Source: Streptomyces koelreuteriae
GTDB lineage: Bacteria > Actinomycetota > Actinomycetes > Streptomycetales > Streptomycetaceae
Direction: 5' to 3'
Length of the DNA: 64,000 nucleotides
Assembly (NCBI RefSeq): GCF_018604545.1
Contig: NZ_CP075896.1
Coordinates: 7,068,001-7,132,000 of the forward strand
Part shown: positions 54,420-62,224 of the stretch, piece after piece
Layout: each line of letters starts with the position of its first letter
How positions within the stretch are numbered: the stretch's first letter is position 1
Program-made: the position numbers and the translations under genes
The notes under the pieces: model-generated
Told to the model about the DNA's origin: nothing
What the model saw: only the letters and a program-made list of their open reading frames with translations
The model's database searches: none

Positions 54420-54446
54420 GACCGAACACCCCCGCCGGATGTGACA
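54420..54446 (-). promoter_or_regulatory. Putative ECF41-dependent promoter of the oxidoreductase gene
   Basis: Read on the minus strand: TGTCACA (54446-54440), 16 bases, then GGTC (54423-54420). The ECF41 consensus as I recall it is TGTCACA, 16 bases, CGTC. The match is 7/7 and 3/4 with the right spacing, and initiation would fall about 50 bases before the ATG. Confidence 0.6.
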
Positions 54447-54483
54447 GACACGCCCGGCCGTCCCGCGACCGGGCCCGACGGTC

Positions 54484-55371
54484 CTACGAGCGGACGAGCT
54501 GACGCCGTGCGAACGCCAGCTTCTCCGGATTGACCACGGCCCGCACCCCGATGACCAGCCCGTCGCGCACCTCGAACGCCGCCAGCCCGACGAGCGTGTC
54601 GCCCGCCCAGGTCGCCAGCCCCGTCGCGCCGTTGACCTCGACCGGCACGAAGTCCAGACCCACCGTGAACTTCGGGCCGCCGCCCGCCAGGAAGTGGGCG
54701 ATCCGGGGGCCGCCCTCGATCGGCCACCGGGCCGCGGTGACCTTGCCGCCACCGTCGCTCCACCAGGTGGCGTCCGCCGCGAGCAGCTTCTCCAGCCCGG
54801 CCAGGTCGCCCTCGCGGGCCGCCGTGATGAACGACGCGACCAGCTCCTCCTGCTGCTCGGACGCGGGCTCGAAACGGGCCTGCGGCTCGCCCACCCGCCG
54901 CACCGCCCGCCGGTAGAGCTGACGGCAGTTCGCCTCGCCCAGGTCCAGGACCCCGGCGATCTCCCGATGCCCGTATCCGAACGCTTCGCGCAGCACGTAC
55001 ACCGCGCGTTCCGTCGGGGTGAGCCGCTCCAGCAGCACCAGCATCGCCATCGACACGGCGTCGCGCTGCTCGGCCGACTCCAGCGGACCGAGCGCGCCGT
55101 CCCCGGTGACCACCGGCTCCGGCAGCCAGGTCCCGACGTACCGCTCGCGCCGGGCGCGCGCGGACGTCAGCCGGTTCAGGCAGAGGTTCGTGACGACCTT
55201 GGCGAGCCAGGCCGCCAGGTGTTCGATCCCCGTACGGTCGGCGCCGCTGTAGCGCAGATACGCGTCCTGGACCGCGTCCTCGGCCTCCTCGGCGGAGCCC
55301 AGCAGCCGGTAGGCGAGCGAGAACAACCGGGGCCGGTGGACCTCGAACTCGTCGGCGATCGTGGTGGTCAT
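54484..55371 (-). CDS. ECF41-group RNA polymerase sigma factor (SigJ-like)
   Basis: 295 residues. Sigma-70 region 2 (about 8-75: DEFEVHRPRLFSLAYRLLGSAEEAEDAVQDAYLRY) and region 4 (about 105-160: ERLTPTERAVYVLREAFGYGHREIAGVLDLGEANCRQLYRRA) are followed by a fused SnoaL-like domain (about 175-295). ECF41 hallmarks are all visible: WLPEP (82-86) in the linker, DGGGK (206-210) and NPEKL (281-285). In this group the C-terminal domain, not a separate anti-sigma factor, controls activity. The ATG at 55371 is chosen. Its own promoter candidate (TTGACC/TAGGGT) lies upstream and looks vegetative. The neighbouring oxidoreductase is the expected partner. Confidence 0.93.
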   Translation of the reverse strand: MTTTIADEFEVHRPRLFSLAYRLLGSAEEAEDAVQDAYLRYSGADRTGIEHLAAWLAKVVTNLCLNRLTSARARRERYVGTWLPEPVVTGDGALGPLESAEQRDAVSMAMLVLLERLTPTERAVYVLREAFGYGHREIAGVLDLGEANCRQLYRRAVRRVGEPQARFEPASEQQEELVASFITAAREGDLAGLEKLLAADATWWSDGGGKVTAARWPIEGGPRIAHFLAGGGPKFTVGLDFVPVEVNGATGLATWAGDTLVGLAAFEVRDGLVIGVRAVVNPEKLAFARRQLVRS

Positions 55372-55487
55372 GGGGCTCACCCTGGCAGAGCCCCGTCCGC
55401 ACGGCGTGGGAAGGCCCGGCGACGGGCAAGGGCCGTCGTCACCGTCGCCGGGCCGGTCACGGGGGGGCATGCCAACCCTGGAGCCCG

Positions 55488-55517
55488 ACCCTAGAAAGGA
55501 CTAGATCACACGGTCAA
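55488..55517 (-). promoter_or_regulatory. Putative vegetative promoter of the ECF41 gene
   Basis: On the minus strand TTGACC (55517-55512) and TAGGGT (55493-55488) are separated by 18 bases, close to the principal sigma factor consensus. Initiation would lie about 110 bases before the sigma gene. The rest of the 258 bases between the sigma gene and the FMN riboswitch shows no gene; a TTGAAC at 55587-55592 may belong to the rib operon promoter. Confidence 0.45.
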
Positions 55518-55629
55518 TAGGTGCGTACCAATCCCGGTGAGCACGGCGCCACGGTCTGTGAGGCAGCCCACACCGATCGCCTCTTTGAACGTCGATCAGG
55601 CGTGGCACACTGGCCGTGTACCAGTAGCA

Positions 55630-55756
55630 GCGCACTCCGGGGTCGGTGAAAGTCCGAACCGGCGGTTACAGTCCGCGACCCGGTCGCCTCCAGCGATCGG
55701 TTGACCAGGTGAAATTCCTGGACCGACGGTTAAAGTCCGGATGGGAGGCAGTGCGC
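55630..55756 (+). ncRNA. FMN riboswitch (RFN element)
   Basis: The closing stem GCGCACT (55630-55636) pairs with AGTGCGC (55750-55756). Inside are the conserved segments GGGGTCGGTGAAAGTCCGAA, CCGGCGGTTACAGTCCGCGAC, TTGACCAGGTGAAATTCCTGGA and CCGACGGTTAAAGTCCGGATGGGAGG in canonical order. It binds FMN and turns down the rib genes. The ribE start is 150 bases further on; GGGGCGGG-type hairpins in between may form the switching stem. Confidence 0.96.
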
Positions 55757-55905
55757 GGCGGGCAGTCATACGTGCGTGCCGCCGAAGAGGTCCGTCCCCT
55801 CGGGGCGGGCTCCGTCCGGCGTCGCCCCCGGTGTCTCTGCTCGTACATCTGTCGTCATCGACAGCCCCGGAGTCCGTGCCCCGATGTGGCAGGAGGACCC
55901 GGGAA

Positions 55906-56523
55906 GTGTTCACCGGAATCGTCGAAGAGCTGGGCCAGATCACGGCCGTCGAGACCCTCGACGACGCCTGTCGCTTCCGCCTGCGCGGTCCCGTCGTCAC
56001 CCAAGGCGCCAAGCACGGCGACTCCATCGCGGTCAACGGCGTCTGCCTCACGGTCGTCGACCACGAGGGCGACGAGTTCACCGCCGACGTGATGGCCGAG
56101 ACCCTGAACCGCTCCAGCCTGGGCGCCCTCGCGGTCGGCAGCCGCGTCAACCTCGAACGCCCCATGGCCGTCGGCGAACGCCTCGGCGGGCACATCGTGC
56201 AGGGCCATGTCGACGGCACCGGCGAGGTCCTGGAGCGCAAGCCGTCCGAGAACTGGGAGATCGTGAAGATCTCCCTCCCCGCGGACCTCACCCGCTACGT
56301 GGTCGAGAAGGGCTCCATCACCGTCGACGGCATCAGCCTCACCGTCGTCGACGCCGGACCCGACTACTTCACCGTCAGCCTCATCCCCACGACGCTCGCC
56401 CTGACCACGCTCGGCCACAAGGGCCCCGGCGACCCGGTCAACCTCGAGGTGGACGTCATCGCCAAGTACGTCGAGCGGATGCTGGGTGACCGGGGCTCCT
56501 CCGAAGGGGCGACGGCCAAGTGA
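55906..56523 (+). CDS. ribE: Riboflavin synthase (alpha subunit)
   Basis: Dismutates two lumazines to riboflavin. 205 residues as two lumazine-binding repeats: first FTGIVEELGQI...IAVNGVCLTVVD, second GHIVQGHVDGTGEV...ITVDGISLTVVD. The GTG at 55906 has AGGAGG 9 bases upstream and gives the conserved FTGIVEE start; upstream codons lie in the riboswitch expression platform. The stop overlaps the next gene's GTG by four bases. Confidence 0.96.
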   Translation: MFTGIVEELGQITAVETLDDACRFRLRGPVVTQGAKHGDSIAVNGVCLTVVDHEGDEFTADVMAETLNRSSLGALAVGSRVNLERPMAVGERLGGHIVQGHVDGTGEVLERKPSENWEIVKISLPADLTRYVVEKGSITVDGISLTVVDAGPDYFTVSLIPTTLALTTLGHKGPGDPVNLEVDVIAKYVERMLGDRGSSEGATAK

Positions 56524-57161
56524 ACTCGCTGAACTCCGAGGCCTTCACCCTCTTCGGCCAGCACATCCTCTGGTCGGACATGGTCGGCAATCTCTTCGGC
56601 CTGGCCGCCCTCGCCCTCGGCTGGCGGCGCTCCATCTGGACCTGGCCCGTGCAGTTCCTGGCCGGCCTGATCCTCTTCGGCGCCTTCTACGGCCACCTCA
56701 CCGGCAGTGCCGGCAAGCAGGCCGTCGTCATGCTCGTCGCCCTGTTCGGCTGGTGGCAGTGGCAGCGCGGCAAGGGGCAGGGCGAGGACGGTCACATCGC
56801 CGTACGGTTCGCCACCTGGCGCGAGCGCGGGGCGATGGCCGCCGCGGCCGCCGCCGGCACCGTCGCGGTGGCGCTGCTGTTCAAGGCGTACCCGACCCTG
56901 TCCTGGGACCCCTGGCCCGACGCCTACATCTTCGTCGGCACCATCGTCGCCATGTACGCGCAGGCGCGCGGCATGGTCGAGTTCTGGTTCGCCTGGCTGC
57001 TCGTCGACCTGGTCGGCGTGCCCCTGAACTTCGCCAACGGCTACGCCTTCTCAGGCTTCGTCTACGTCATCTACGGCGCACTCGTCCTGTGGGGCATGCG
57101 CGACTGGTGGCTGCGCTCCCGCAAGGACGCGCGGCCCGTTCTGGAAGGAGCGCCGGCATGA
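56520..57161 (+). CDS. ribM: PnuC-family transporter, probable riboflavin transporter RibM
   Basis: 213 residues with about seven helices and the PnuC-type motifs WSDMVGNLFGLAALALGWRRSIWTWP and WQWQRG. Most PnuC proteins move nicotinamide riboside, but members located in FMN-riboswitch operons (RibM/PnuX in Streptomyces davaonensis and Corynebacterium) were shown to carry riboflavin. The position here, sharing bases with both ribE and ribAB, makes riboflavin the likely substrate. GTG start at 56520. Confidence 0.9.
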   Translation: MNSLNSEAFTLFGQHILWSDMVGNLFGLAALALGWRRSIWTWPVQFLAGLILFGAFYGHLTGSAGKQAVVMLVALFGWWQWQRGKGQGEDGHIAVRFATWRERGAMAAAAAAGTVAVALLFKAYPTLSWDPWPDAYIFVGTIVAMYAQARGMVEFWFAWLLVDLVGVPLNFANGYAFSGFVYVIYGALVLWGMRDWWLRSRKDARPVLEGAPA

Positions 57162-58447
57162 CCACGGCACCGACCCTGTACCGCACCGACGACATCGAGG
57201 ACTTCGCACTCGACCCCGTCGAGCAGGCCATCGCCGACATCGCGGCCGGCCGCCCCGTCGTGGTCGTCGACGACGAGGACCGGGAGAACGAGGGCGACCT
57301 CGTCATCGCCGCCGAGAAGGCGACCCCCGAGATCGTCGCCTTCATGATGAGCGAGTGCCGCGGGCTGATCTGCGCCCCCATGGAGGGCGACGAACTCGAC
57401 CGGCTGCGCCTGCCGCAGATGGTCGAGGACAACACCGAGTCCATGCAGACCGCGTTCACGGTCTCCGTCGACGCCTCCGCCGCCCACGGCGTGAGCACCG
57501 GCATCTCGGCCTCCGACCGCGCCACCACGCTCCAGCTGCTCGCCGACGGTGTCACGGGACCCGACGACTTCGTCCGCCCCGGCCACATCTTCCCGCTGCG
57601 CGCCCGGCCCGGCGGGGTCCTGACCCGCAACGGCCACACCGAGGCCGCCGTCGACCTCGCCCGCCTCGCGGGCCTGCGCCCGGCCGGAGCGATCGTCGAG
57701 ATCGCCGGCGAGGACGGCACCATGCTGCGCCTGCCCGAGCTGATCCCCTTCGCCCGCAAGCACGGCCTGACGATCATCTCCATCGAGGACCTGATCGCCT
57801 ACCGGCGCGGCAGCGAGCCGACCGTCCGCCGCGAGGCCAAGACCCGACTGCCCACCGCCCACGGCACCTTCACGGCCTACGGCTACCGCTCCACCGTCGA
57901 CGGCGTCGAGCACGTCGCCCTCGTGCACGGCGAGATCGGCGACGGCCAGGACGTCCTCGTCCGCGTCCACTCCGAATGCCTCACCGGCGACGTCTTCGGC
58001 TCCGCCCGCTGCGACTGCGGCCCCCAGCTCGACGCCTCCCTGGCCCGTATCCAGGCCGAGGGCAGGGGAGTGGTGGTCTATCTGCGCGGACACGAGGGCC
58101 GCGGCATCGGCCTGATGTCCAAGCTGCGCGCCTACGAACTCCAGGAGCGCGGCCGCGACACCCTCGACGCCAACCTCGAACTCGGCCTGCCCGCCGACGC
58201 CCGCGACTACGCGGCCGGCGCCCAGATCCTGGCCGACCTCGGTGTGCACGGTGTGCGGCTGCTGACCAACAACCCCGACAAGTCCGACGCGCTCGTCCGC
58301 CACGGCATCGCCGTCACCGCACGCGTGCCGATGCCCGTGAGCGCCGGCGAGCACAACCTCCGCTACCTGCGCACCAAGCGGGACCGGATGGGCCACGACC
58401 TGCCCTGGCTCGACACGACCACCGTGCCGGCCTGCAGCAACCAGTAA
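57158..58447 (+). CDS. ribAB: Bifunctional 3,4-dihydroxy-2-butanone-4-phosphate synthase/GTP cyclohydrolase II
   Basis: 429 residues. The N-terminal RibB half (about 15-215) has VVVDDEDRENEGDLVIAAE and RPGHIFPLRARPGGVLTRNGHTEAAVDLARLA. The C-terminal RibA half (about 225-425) has the zinc cysteines SECLTGDVFGSARCDCG and RGHEGRGIGLMSKLRAYELQ. Both active sites look complete. Start ATG at 57158 in ATGA overlap with ribM. Confidence 0.96.
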   Translation: MTTAPTLYRTDDIEDFALDPVEQAIADIAAGRPVVVVDDEDRENEGDLVIAAEKATPEIVAFMMSECRGLICAPMEGDELDRLRLPQMVEDNTESMQTAFTVSVDASAAHGVSTGISASDRATTLQLLADGVTGPDDFVRPGHIFPLRARPGGVLTRNGHTEAAVDLARLAGLRPAGAIVEIAGEDGTMLRLPELIPFARKHGLTIISIEDLIAYRRGSEPTVRREAKTRLPTAHGTFTAYGYRSTVDGVEHVALVHGEIGDGQDVLVRVHSECLTGDVFGSARCDCGPQLDASLARIQAEGRGVVVYLRGHEGRGIGLMSKLRAYELQERGRDTLDANLELGLPADARDYAAGAQILADLGVHGVRLLTNNPDKSDALVRHGIAVTARVPMPVSAGEHNLRYLRTKRDRMGHDLPWLDTTTVPACSNQ

Positions 58448-58479
58448 GACAGCACAGCGACAAGGCTCTGAGGAGAGAC

Positions 58480-58965
58480 GTGAGCGGCAAGGGTGCACCG
58501 GAACTGTCCGTACGTAATGTGGGTGACCTCAGGGTCGCCGTCATCGCGGCACAGTGGCACGAGAAGGTGATGGACGGTCTGGTCGACGGCGCCCTGCGCG
58601 CCCTGCACGACCTGGGCATCGACGAGCCGACCCTGCTCAGGGTCCCCGGCAGCTGGGAACTCCCGGTGGTCGCCAAGGTCCTCGCGGGCCGCGGCTACGA
58701 CGCGATCGTGGCCCTGGGCGTCGTCATCCGCGGCGGCACGCCCCACTTCGAGTACGTGTGCCAGGGCGTGACCCAGGGCCTGACCCAGGTGTCGGTCGAG
58801 ACCGGCGTCCCGATCGGCTTCGGCGTGCTGACCTGCGACACCGACGAGCAGGCCCTGGACCGCGCGGGCCTGCCCGGCTCCAACGAGGACAAGGGACACG
58901 AGGCGGTGACGGCCGCGGTCGCGACCGCGGCCACCCTCCGCTCGGTATCCGAACCCTGGCGCTGA
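58480..58965 (+). CDS. ribH: 6,7-Dimethyl-8-ribityllumazine synthase
   Basis: Condenses the pyrimidine and the butanone phosphate to lumazine. 161 residues. Substrate-binding segments AAQWHEKVMDGLVDGA, VPGSWELPVVAKVLA and GVVIRGGTPHFEYVC with the catalytic histidine. The start is the GTG at 58480 with GAGGAGAGA directly upstream. Last gene of the rib operon; hisE begins 34 bases later. Confidence 0.95.
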   Translation: MSGKGAPELSVRNVGDLRVAVIAAQWHEKVMDGLVDGALRALHDLGIDEPTLLRVPGSWELPVVAKVLAGRGYDAIVALGVVIRGGTPHFEYVCQGVTQGLTQVSVETGVPIGFGVLTCDTDEQALDRAGLPGSNEDKGHEAVTAAVATAATLRSVSEPWR

Positions 58966-58983
58966 GGCGCCCCCTACACCGCG

Positions 58984-58989
58984 TAGGCT
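58984..58989 (+). promoter_or_regulatory. Putative -10 box for hisE
   Basis: TAGGCT ends 10 bases before the hisE ATG, giving a predicted leader of only 3-4 bases and no ribosome site. This separates hisE-hisG transcription from the rib operon. Confidence 0.45.
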
Positions 58990-58999
58990 AGGCGTCACC

Positions 59000-59272
59000 A
59001 TGTCCAAGAAGACGTTCGAGGAGCTCTTCACCGAGCTCCAGCACAAGGCCGCCCAGGGCGATCCCGCCACTTCCCGCACCGCAGAGCTGGTCGAGAAGGG
59101 CGTCCATGCCATCGGCAAGAAGGTCGTAGAAGAGGCCGCCGAGGTCTGGATGGCCGCCGAGTACGAGGGCAAGGAGGCGGCGGCCGAGGAGATCTCGCAG
59201 CTGCTGTACCACGTCCAGGTGATGATGGTCGCCCGCGGCATCTCCCTCGACGACGTCTACGCCCACCTGTAA
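59000..59272 (+). CDS. hisE: Phosphoribosyl-ATP pyrophosphatase
   Basis: Second step of histidine synthesis. 90 residues, MazG-like all-alpha fold. Metal-binding ExxE pattern in KKVVEEAAEVWMAAEYEGKEAAAEEISQLLYH. The start has no ribosome site and a -10 box just upstream, so it is probably near-leaderless. hisG follows after 56 bases; the other his genes are not here. Confidence 0.95.
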   Translation: MSKKTFEELFTELQHKAAQGDPATSRTAELVEKGVHAIGKKVVEEAAEVWMAAEYEGKEAAAEEISQLLYHVQVMMVARGISLDDVYAHL

Positions 59273-59328
59273 GCCGCGGCCAGCCGCACCCGTTCCCGTC
59301 AAGACACCACGCAAAGGAAGCCGACCTC

Positions 59329-60177
59329 ATGCTGCGCATCGCCGTCCCCAACAAGGGTTCCCTGTCCGGCCCTGCGGCGGAGATGCTGCATGAGGCCGGC
59401 TACCAGCAGCGCCGGGAGTCCAAGGAGCTGCGGATCGTCGACCCGGTCAACGAGGTCGAGTTCTTCTACCTCCGCCCCCGCGACATCGCCATCTACGTCG
59501 CCTCCGGCCAGCTGGACATCGGCCTCACCGGCCGCGACCTGCTCATCGACTCGGGCGCCGAAGCCGAGGAGATCCTCCCGCTCGGCTTCGCCCGCTCCAC
59601 CTTCCGCTACGCCTGCAAGCCCGGCACCGTCGAGGGCCTCGCGGACCTCGCCGGCAAGACCGTCGCCACCTCCTACGAGGGCATCGTCGCGGCGCACCTC
59701 GCCGAACACGGCATCGACGCCTCCGTCGTCCACCTCGACGGCGCCGTCGAGACCGCCATCCAGCTCGGCGTCGCCCAGGTCATCGCCGACGTCGTCGAGA
59801 CCGGCACCTCCCTGCGCAACGCCGGCCTCGAGGTCGTCGCCGAGCCCATCATGAAGTCCGAGGCCGTCGTGATCCGCCGCACCGGCGCGGACGCCGACGA
59901 CCCCAAGGTGCAGCAGTTCCTGCGCCGCCTCCAGGGCGTCCTGGTCGCCCGGACCTACGTGATGATGGACTACGACTGCCGCGTGGAGCAGCTGGAGAAG
60001 GCCGTCGCCCTCACCCCCGGTCTGGAGTCGCCGACCGTCTCCCCGCTGCACAACGAGGGCTGGGTCGCCGTCCGCGCGATGGTCCCGGCCAAGGAGGCGC
60101 AGCGCATCATGGACGACCTCTACGAGATCGGCGCCCGGGCCATCCTGACCACGGCCATCCACGCCTGCCGTCTCTGA
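59329..60177 (+). CDS. hisG: ATP phosphoribosyltransferase (long form)
   Basis: Commits ATP and PRPP to histidine synthesis. 282 residues, the long form with a C-terminal regulatory ACT-like domain (about 210-282), so it does not need HisZ. Motifs LRIAVPNKGSLSGPAAEMLHEAGY and the PRPP loop EVVAEPIMKSEAVVIRR. Feedback inhibition by histidine is expected for this form. Confidence 0.95.
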   Translation: MLRIAVPNKGSLSGPAAEMLHEAGYQQRRESKELRIVDPVNEVEFFYLRPRDIAIYVASGQLDIGLTGRDLLIDSGAEAEEILPLGFARSTFRYACKPGTVEGLADLAGKTVATSYEGIVAAHLAEHGIDASVVHLDGAVETAIQLGVAQVIADVVETGTSLRNAGLEVVAEPIMKSEAVVIRRTGADADDPKVQQFLRRLQGVLVARTYVMMDYDCRVEQLEKAVALTPGLESPTVSPLHNEGWVAVRAMVPAKEAQRIMDDLYEIGARAILTTAIHACRL

Positions 60178-60190
60178 GGGGCGTACACCG

Positions 60191-60643
60191 ATGTCCGACC
60201 TGCCCACCCTGCCCGTCACTTTCCGGCCGGGCAGCACCCGAGCGGTGCTGCTCACCGCCGCCGTCGCGATCCTGGTCGTCATCACGGCCGTCGCGATGCT
60301 GCTGAAGCAGCTCAGCCCCGCCGAGCGCCTCAGCTTCGTCGTCACGGCGCTGCTGCTGGACGCGGTGCTGCTCCTGCTGGCCCGGCCCAAGGTCGTCGCC
60401 GACGAATCCGGGGTCACCGTGGTGAACCTCACGAACAAGCGCCGGCTGGAGTGGGCCGAGATCCTCCAGGTCACTCTCCGGCCCGGCGACCCCTGGGTGT
60501 TCCTCAACCTCAGCGACGGCACCAGCCTGCCTGTCCTCGGCATTCAGCCCGGTATCGCCAAGCAGCGGGCCATCGCCGACGCCCGGGCCCTGAGGGCGCT
60601 CGCCGAGGCCCGTTCCGTGGCGGAAGAGCGGCATCAGAGCTGA
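60191..60643 (+). CDS. Small membrane protein with a PH-like domain
   Basis: 150 residues. Two membrane helices (about 18-38 and 46-64) precede a beta-rich PH-like domain (about 68-125: VVADESGVTVVNLTNKRRLEWAEILQVTLRPGDPWVFLNLSDG), a layout common in actinobacterial PH domain-containing proteins. The function is unknown. It starts 13 bases after hisG and is probably co-transcribed. A hairpin lies about 60 bases after its stop. Confidence 0.8.
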   Translation: MSDLPTLPVTFRPGSTRAVLLTAAVAILVVITAVAMLLKQLSPAERLSFVVTALLLDAVLLLLARPKVVADESGVTVVNLTNKRRLEWAEILQVTLRPGDPWVFLNLSDGTSLPVLGIQPGIAKQRAIADARALRALAEARSVAEERHQS

Positions 60644-60705
60644 ATCGGGCAATCCACTGGGCGGCCGCCACTGCCGCACCGGGCCGTGTCTTGATTAATC
60701 TGTTG

Positions 60706-60733
60706 GCGGAGGCGTGAACGGATGCGCCTCCGC
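60706..60733 (+). terminator. Hairpin after the hisG unit
   Basis: A perfect 9-base stem (GCGGAGGCG with CGCCTCCGC) and a 10-base loop. The stem also contains a ribosome-site-like GGAGG before a 30-codon frame (60722-60814). The rest of the 246-base gap holds a second small inverted repeat, ACCTCG/CGAGGT near 60849-60864. Confidence 0.6.
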
Positions 60734-60889
60734 CTCTGCTGCCCCGCCCGGTGCACCGAGGCTCCTGCTAACCGAGGAGTGACCCTCTCCGGCGATGGAC
60801 GGATCGTCCTGTAGTACCTGCGCCGCCCCCTGCCGACATAGCGCGGACCTCGCTTACGAGGTACGCGACTTTGCGGAGGCGGCGGCATC

Positions 60890-62224
60890 ATGACCACCCC
60901 CTTGCTGCTCCTGGCAGCCGCGTTCCTGCTGATTCTCGCCAACGGATTCTTCGTGGCGGCCGAGTTCGGACTCGTGACGGTCGAGCGGCCCGAGGCCGAG
61001 AAGGCCGCCGCCGAGGGCGACCGGCGCGCCCACCGCGTCGTGGAATCGCTCAAGGAACTGTCCTTCCAGCTCTCCGGCACCCAGCTCGGCATCACCATCA
61101 CCTCCCTCGTCGTCGGCATGCTCGCCGAACCGGCGCTCGCGGAGCTGCTGCACGGCCCGTTCACCTCGATCGGCATCCCCGAGGGAGCCGTCTCCGGTGT
61201 CACGGTCGTCGTCGGCATGCTGCTGGCCTCCGCCGTGCAGATGGTGATCGGCGAACTCCTGCCCAAGAACTGGGCCGTGTCCAGGCCGCTTCAGGTCGCG
61301 CGCTTCGTCGCCGGCCCGCAGCATGTCTTCGCCCGGCTCTTCCGCCCGGTCATCGCCGGCCTCAACGCCGTCGCGAACCGGCTCGTCCGCGCCCTGGGCA
61401 TCGAGCCCACCGAGGAGCTGGCCTCCGCCCGCACCCCCGGCGAACTCGTCTCCCTGGCCCGGCACTCGGCGCGGGCCGGCGCCCTGGAACAGGACACGGC
61501 CGACCTCTTCGTCAGAACCCTGTCGCTGGGCGAGCTGACCGCGCAGCACGTGATGACGCCGCGCGTGAAGGTCAGCGCCCTGCAGTCCTCGGCGACCGCC
61601 GAGGACGTGGTCAATCTGACCCGCGCCACGGGCCTGTCCCGCTTCCCCGTCTACCGGGAGAAGATCGACGAGGTGGTGGGCATGGTCCACCTCAAGGACG
61701 CCCTGGCCGTGTCCGTGCGGGACCGGCTGCGCACCCCCGTGGGCCGCATCGCCCGCCCGGCGCTGCTCGTCCCCGAGACCCTGCCCGTACGGCCGCTGCT
61801 GGCCCGCCTGCGCAGCGAGCAGCCCATCGCGGTCGTCGTCGACGAGTACGGCGGCACGGCCGGCGTCGTCACGCTGGAGGACATCGTCGAGGAGATCGTC
61901 GGCGAGGTCCGCGACGAGCACGACGGACACGACCTGCCCGAACTGGCCTCCGCACCGCCGGAGGACGGCAGGCCCGCCTGGGACGCCGACGGCAGCTGCC
62001 GGGTCGACATCCTGCGGCGCATAGGCCTCGACGTGCCGGAAGGCCCGTACGAGACGGTCGCGGGCCTGATCGCCGATCTGCTGGGCCGTATCCCGGCCGT
62101 CGGCGACAGCGCGGAACTGCCCGGCTGGCGGCTGTCGGTGCGCCAGGTCGGCCACTACCGCGCGGAGCGGGTCCGGCTCGTGCGGACGGCCCCGGTGGCA
62201 GCCCTGGTGGAGGCCGTCCGATGA
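60890..62224 (+). CDS. CNNM/CorC-type membrane protein (hemolysin C family), full length
   Basis: 444 residues. A DUF21/CNNM transmembrane domain (about 1-190; ILANGFFVAAEFGLVTVERPEAE and LQMVIGELLPKN-type motif) is followed by two CBS domains (about 215-335; VMTPRVKVSAL, VVVDEYGGTAGVVTLEDIVEEIVGEV) and a C-terminal CorC_HlyC domain (about 350-435). The family is linked to Mg2+ or Co2+ export; the hemolysin name is historical. It overlaps the next, shorter paralogue by four bases. Confidence 0.92.
   Translation: MTTPLLLLAAAFLLILANGFFVAAEFGLVTVERPEAEKAAAEGDRRAHRVVESLKELSFQLSGTQLGITITSLVVGMLAEPALAELLHGPFTSIGIPEGAVSGVTVVVGMLLASAVQMVIGELLPKNWAVSRPLQVARFVAGPQHVFARLFRPVIAGLNAVANRLVRALGIEPTEELASARTPGELVSLARHSARAGALEQDTADLFVRTLSLGELTAQHVMTPRVKVSALQSSATAEDVVNLTRATGLSRFPVYREKIDEVVGMVHLKDALAVSVRDRLRTPVGRIARPALLVPETLPVRPLLARLRSEQPIAVVVDEYGGTAGVVTLEDIVEEIVGEVRDEHDGHDLPELASAPPEDGRPAWDADGSCRVDILRRIGLDVPEGPYETVAGLIADLLGRIPAVGDSAELPGWRLSVRQVGHYRAERVRLVRTAPVAALVEAVR

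Noticed and set aside
53585..55429. One 614-codon fusion of a sigma-like region and the oxidoreductase
   Set aside because: The upstream part is the ECF41 sigma gene read in the wrong frame; a promoter-like site and a proper ATG at 54361 mark the real gene.
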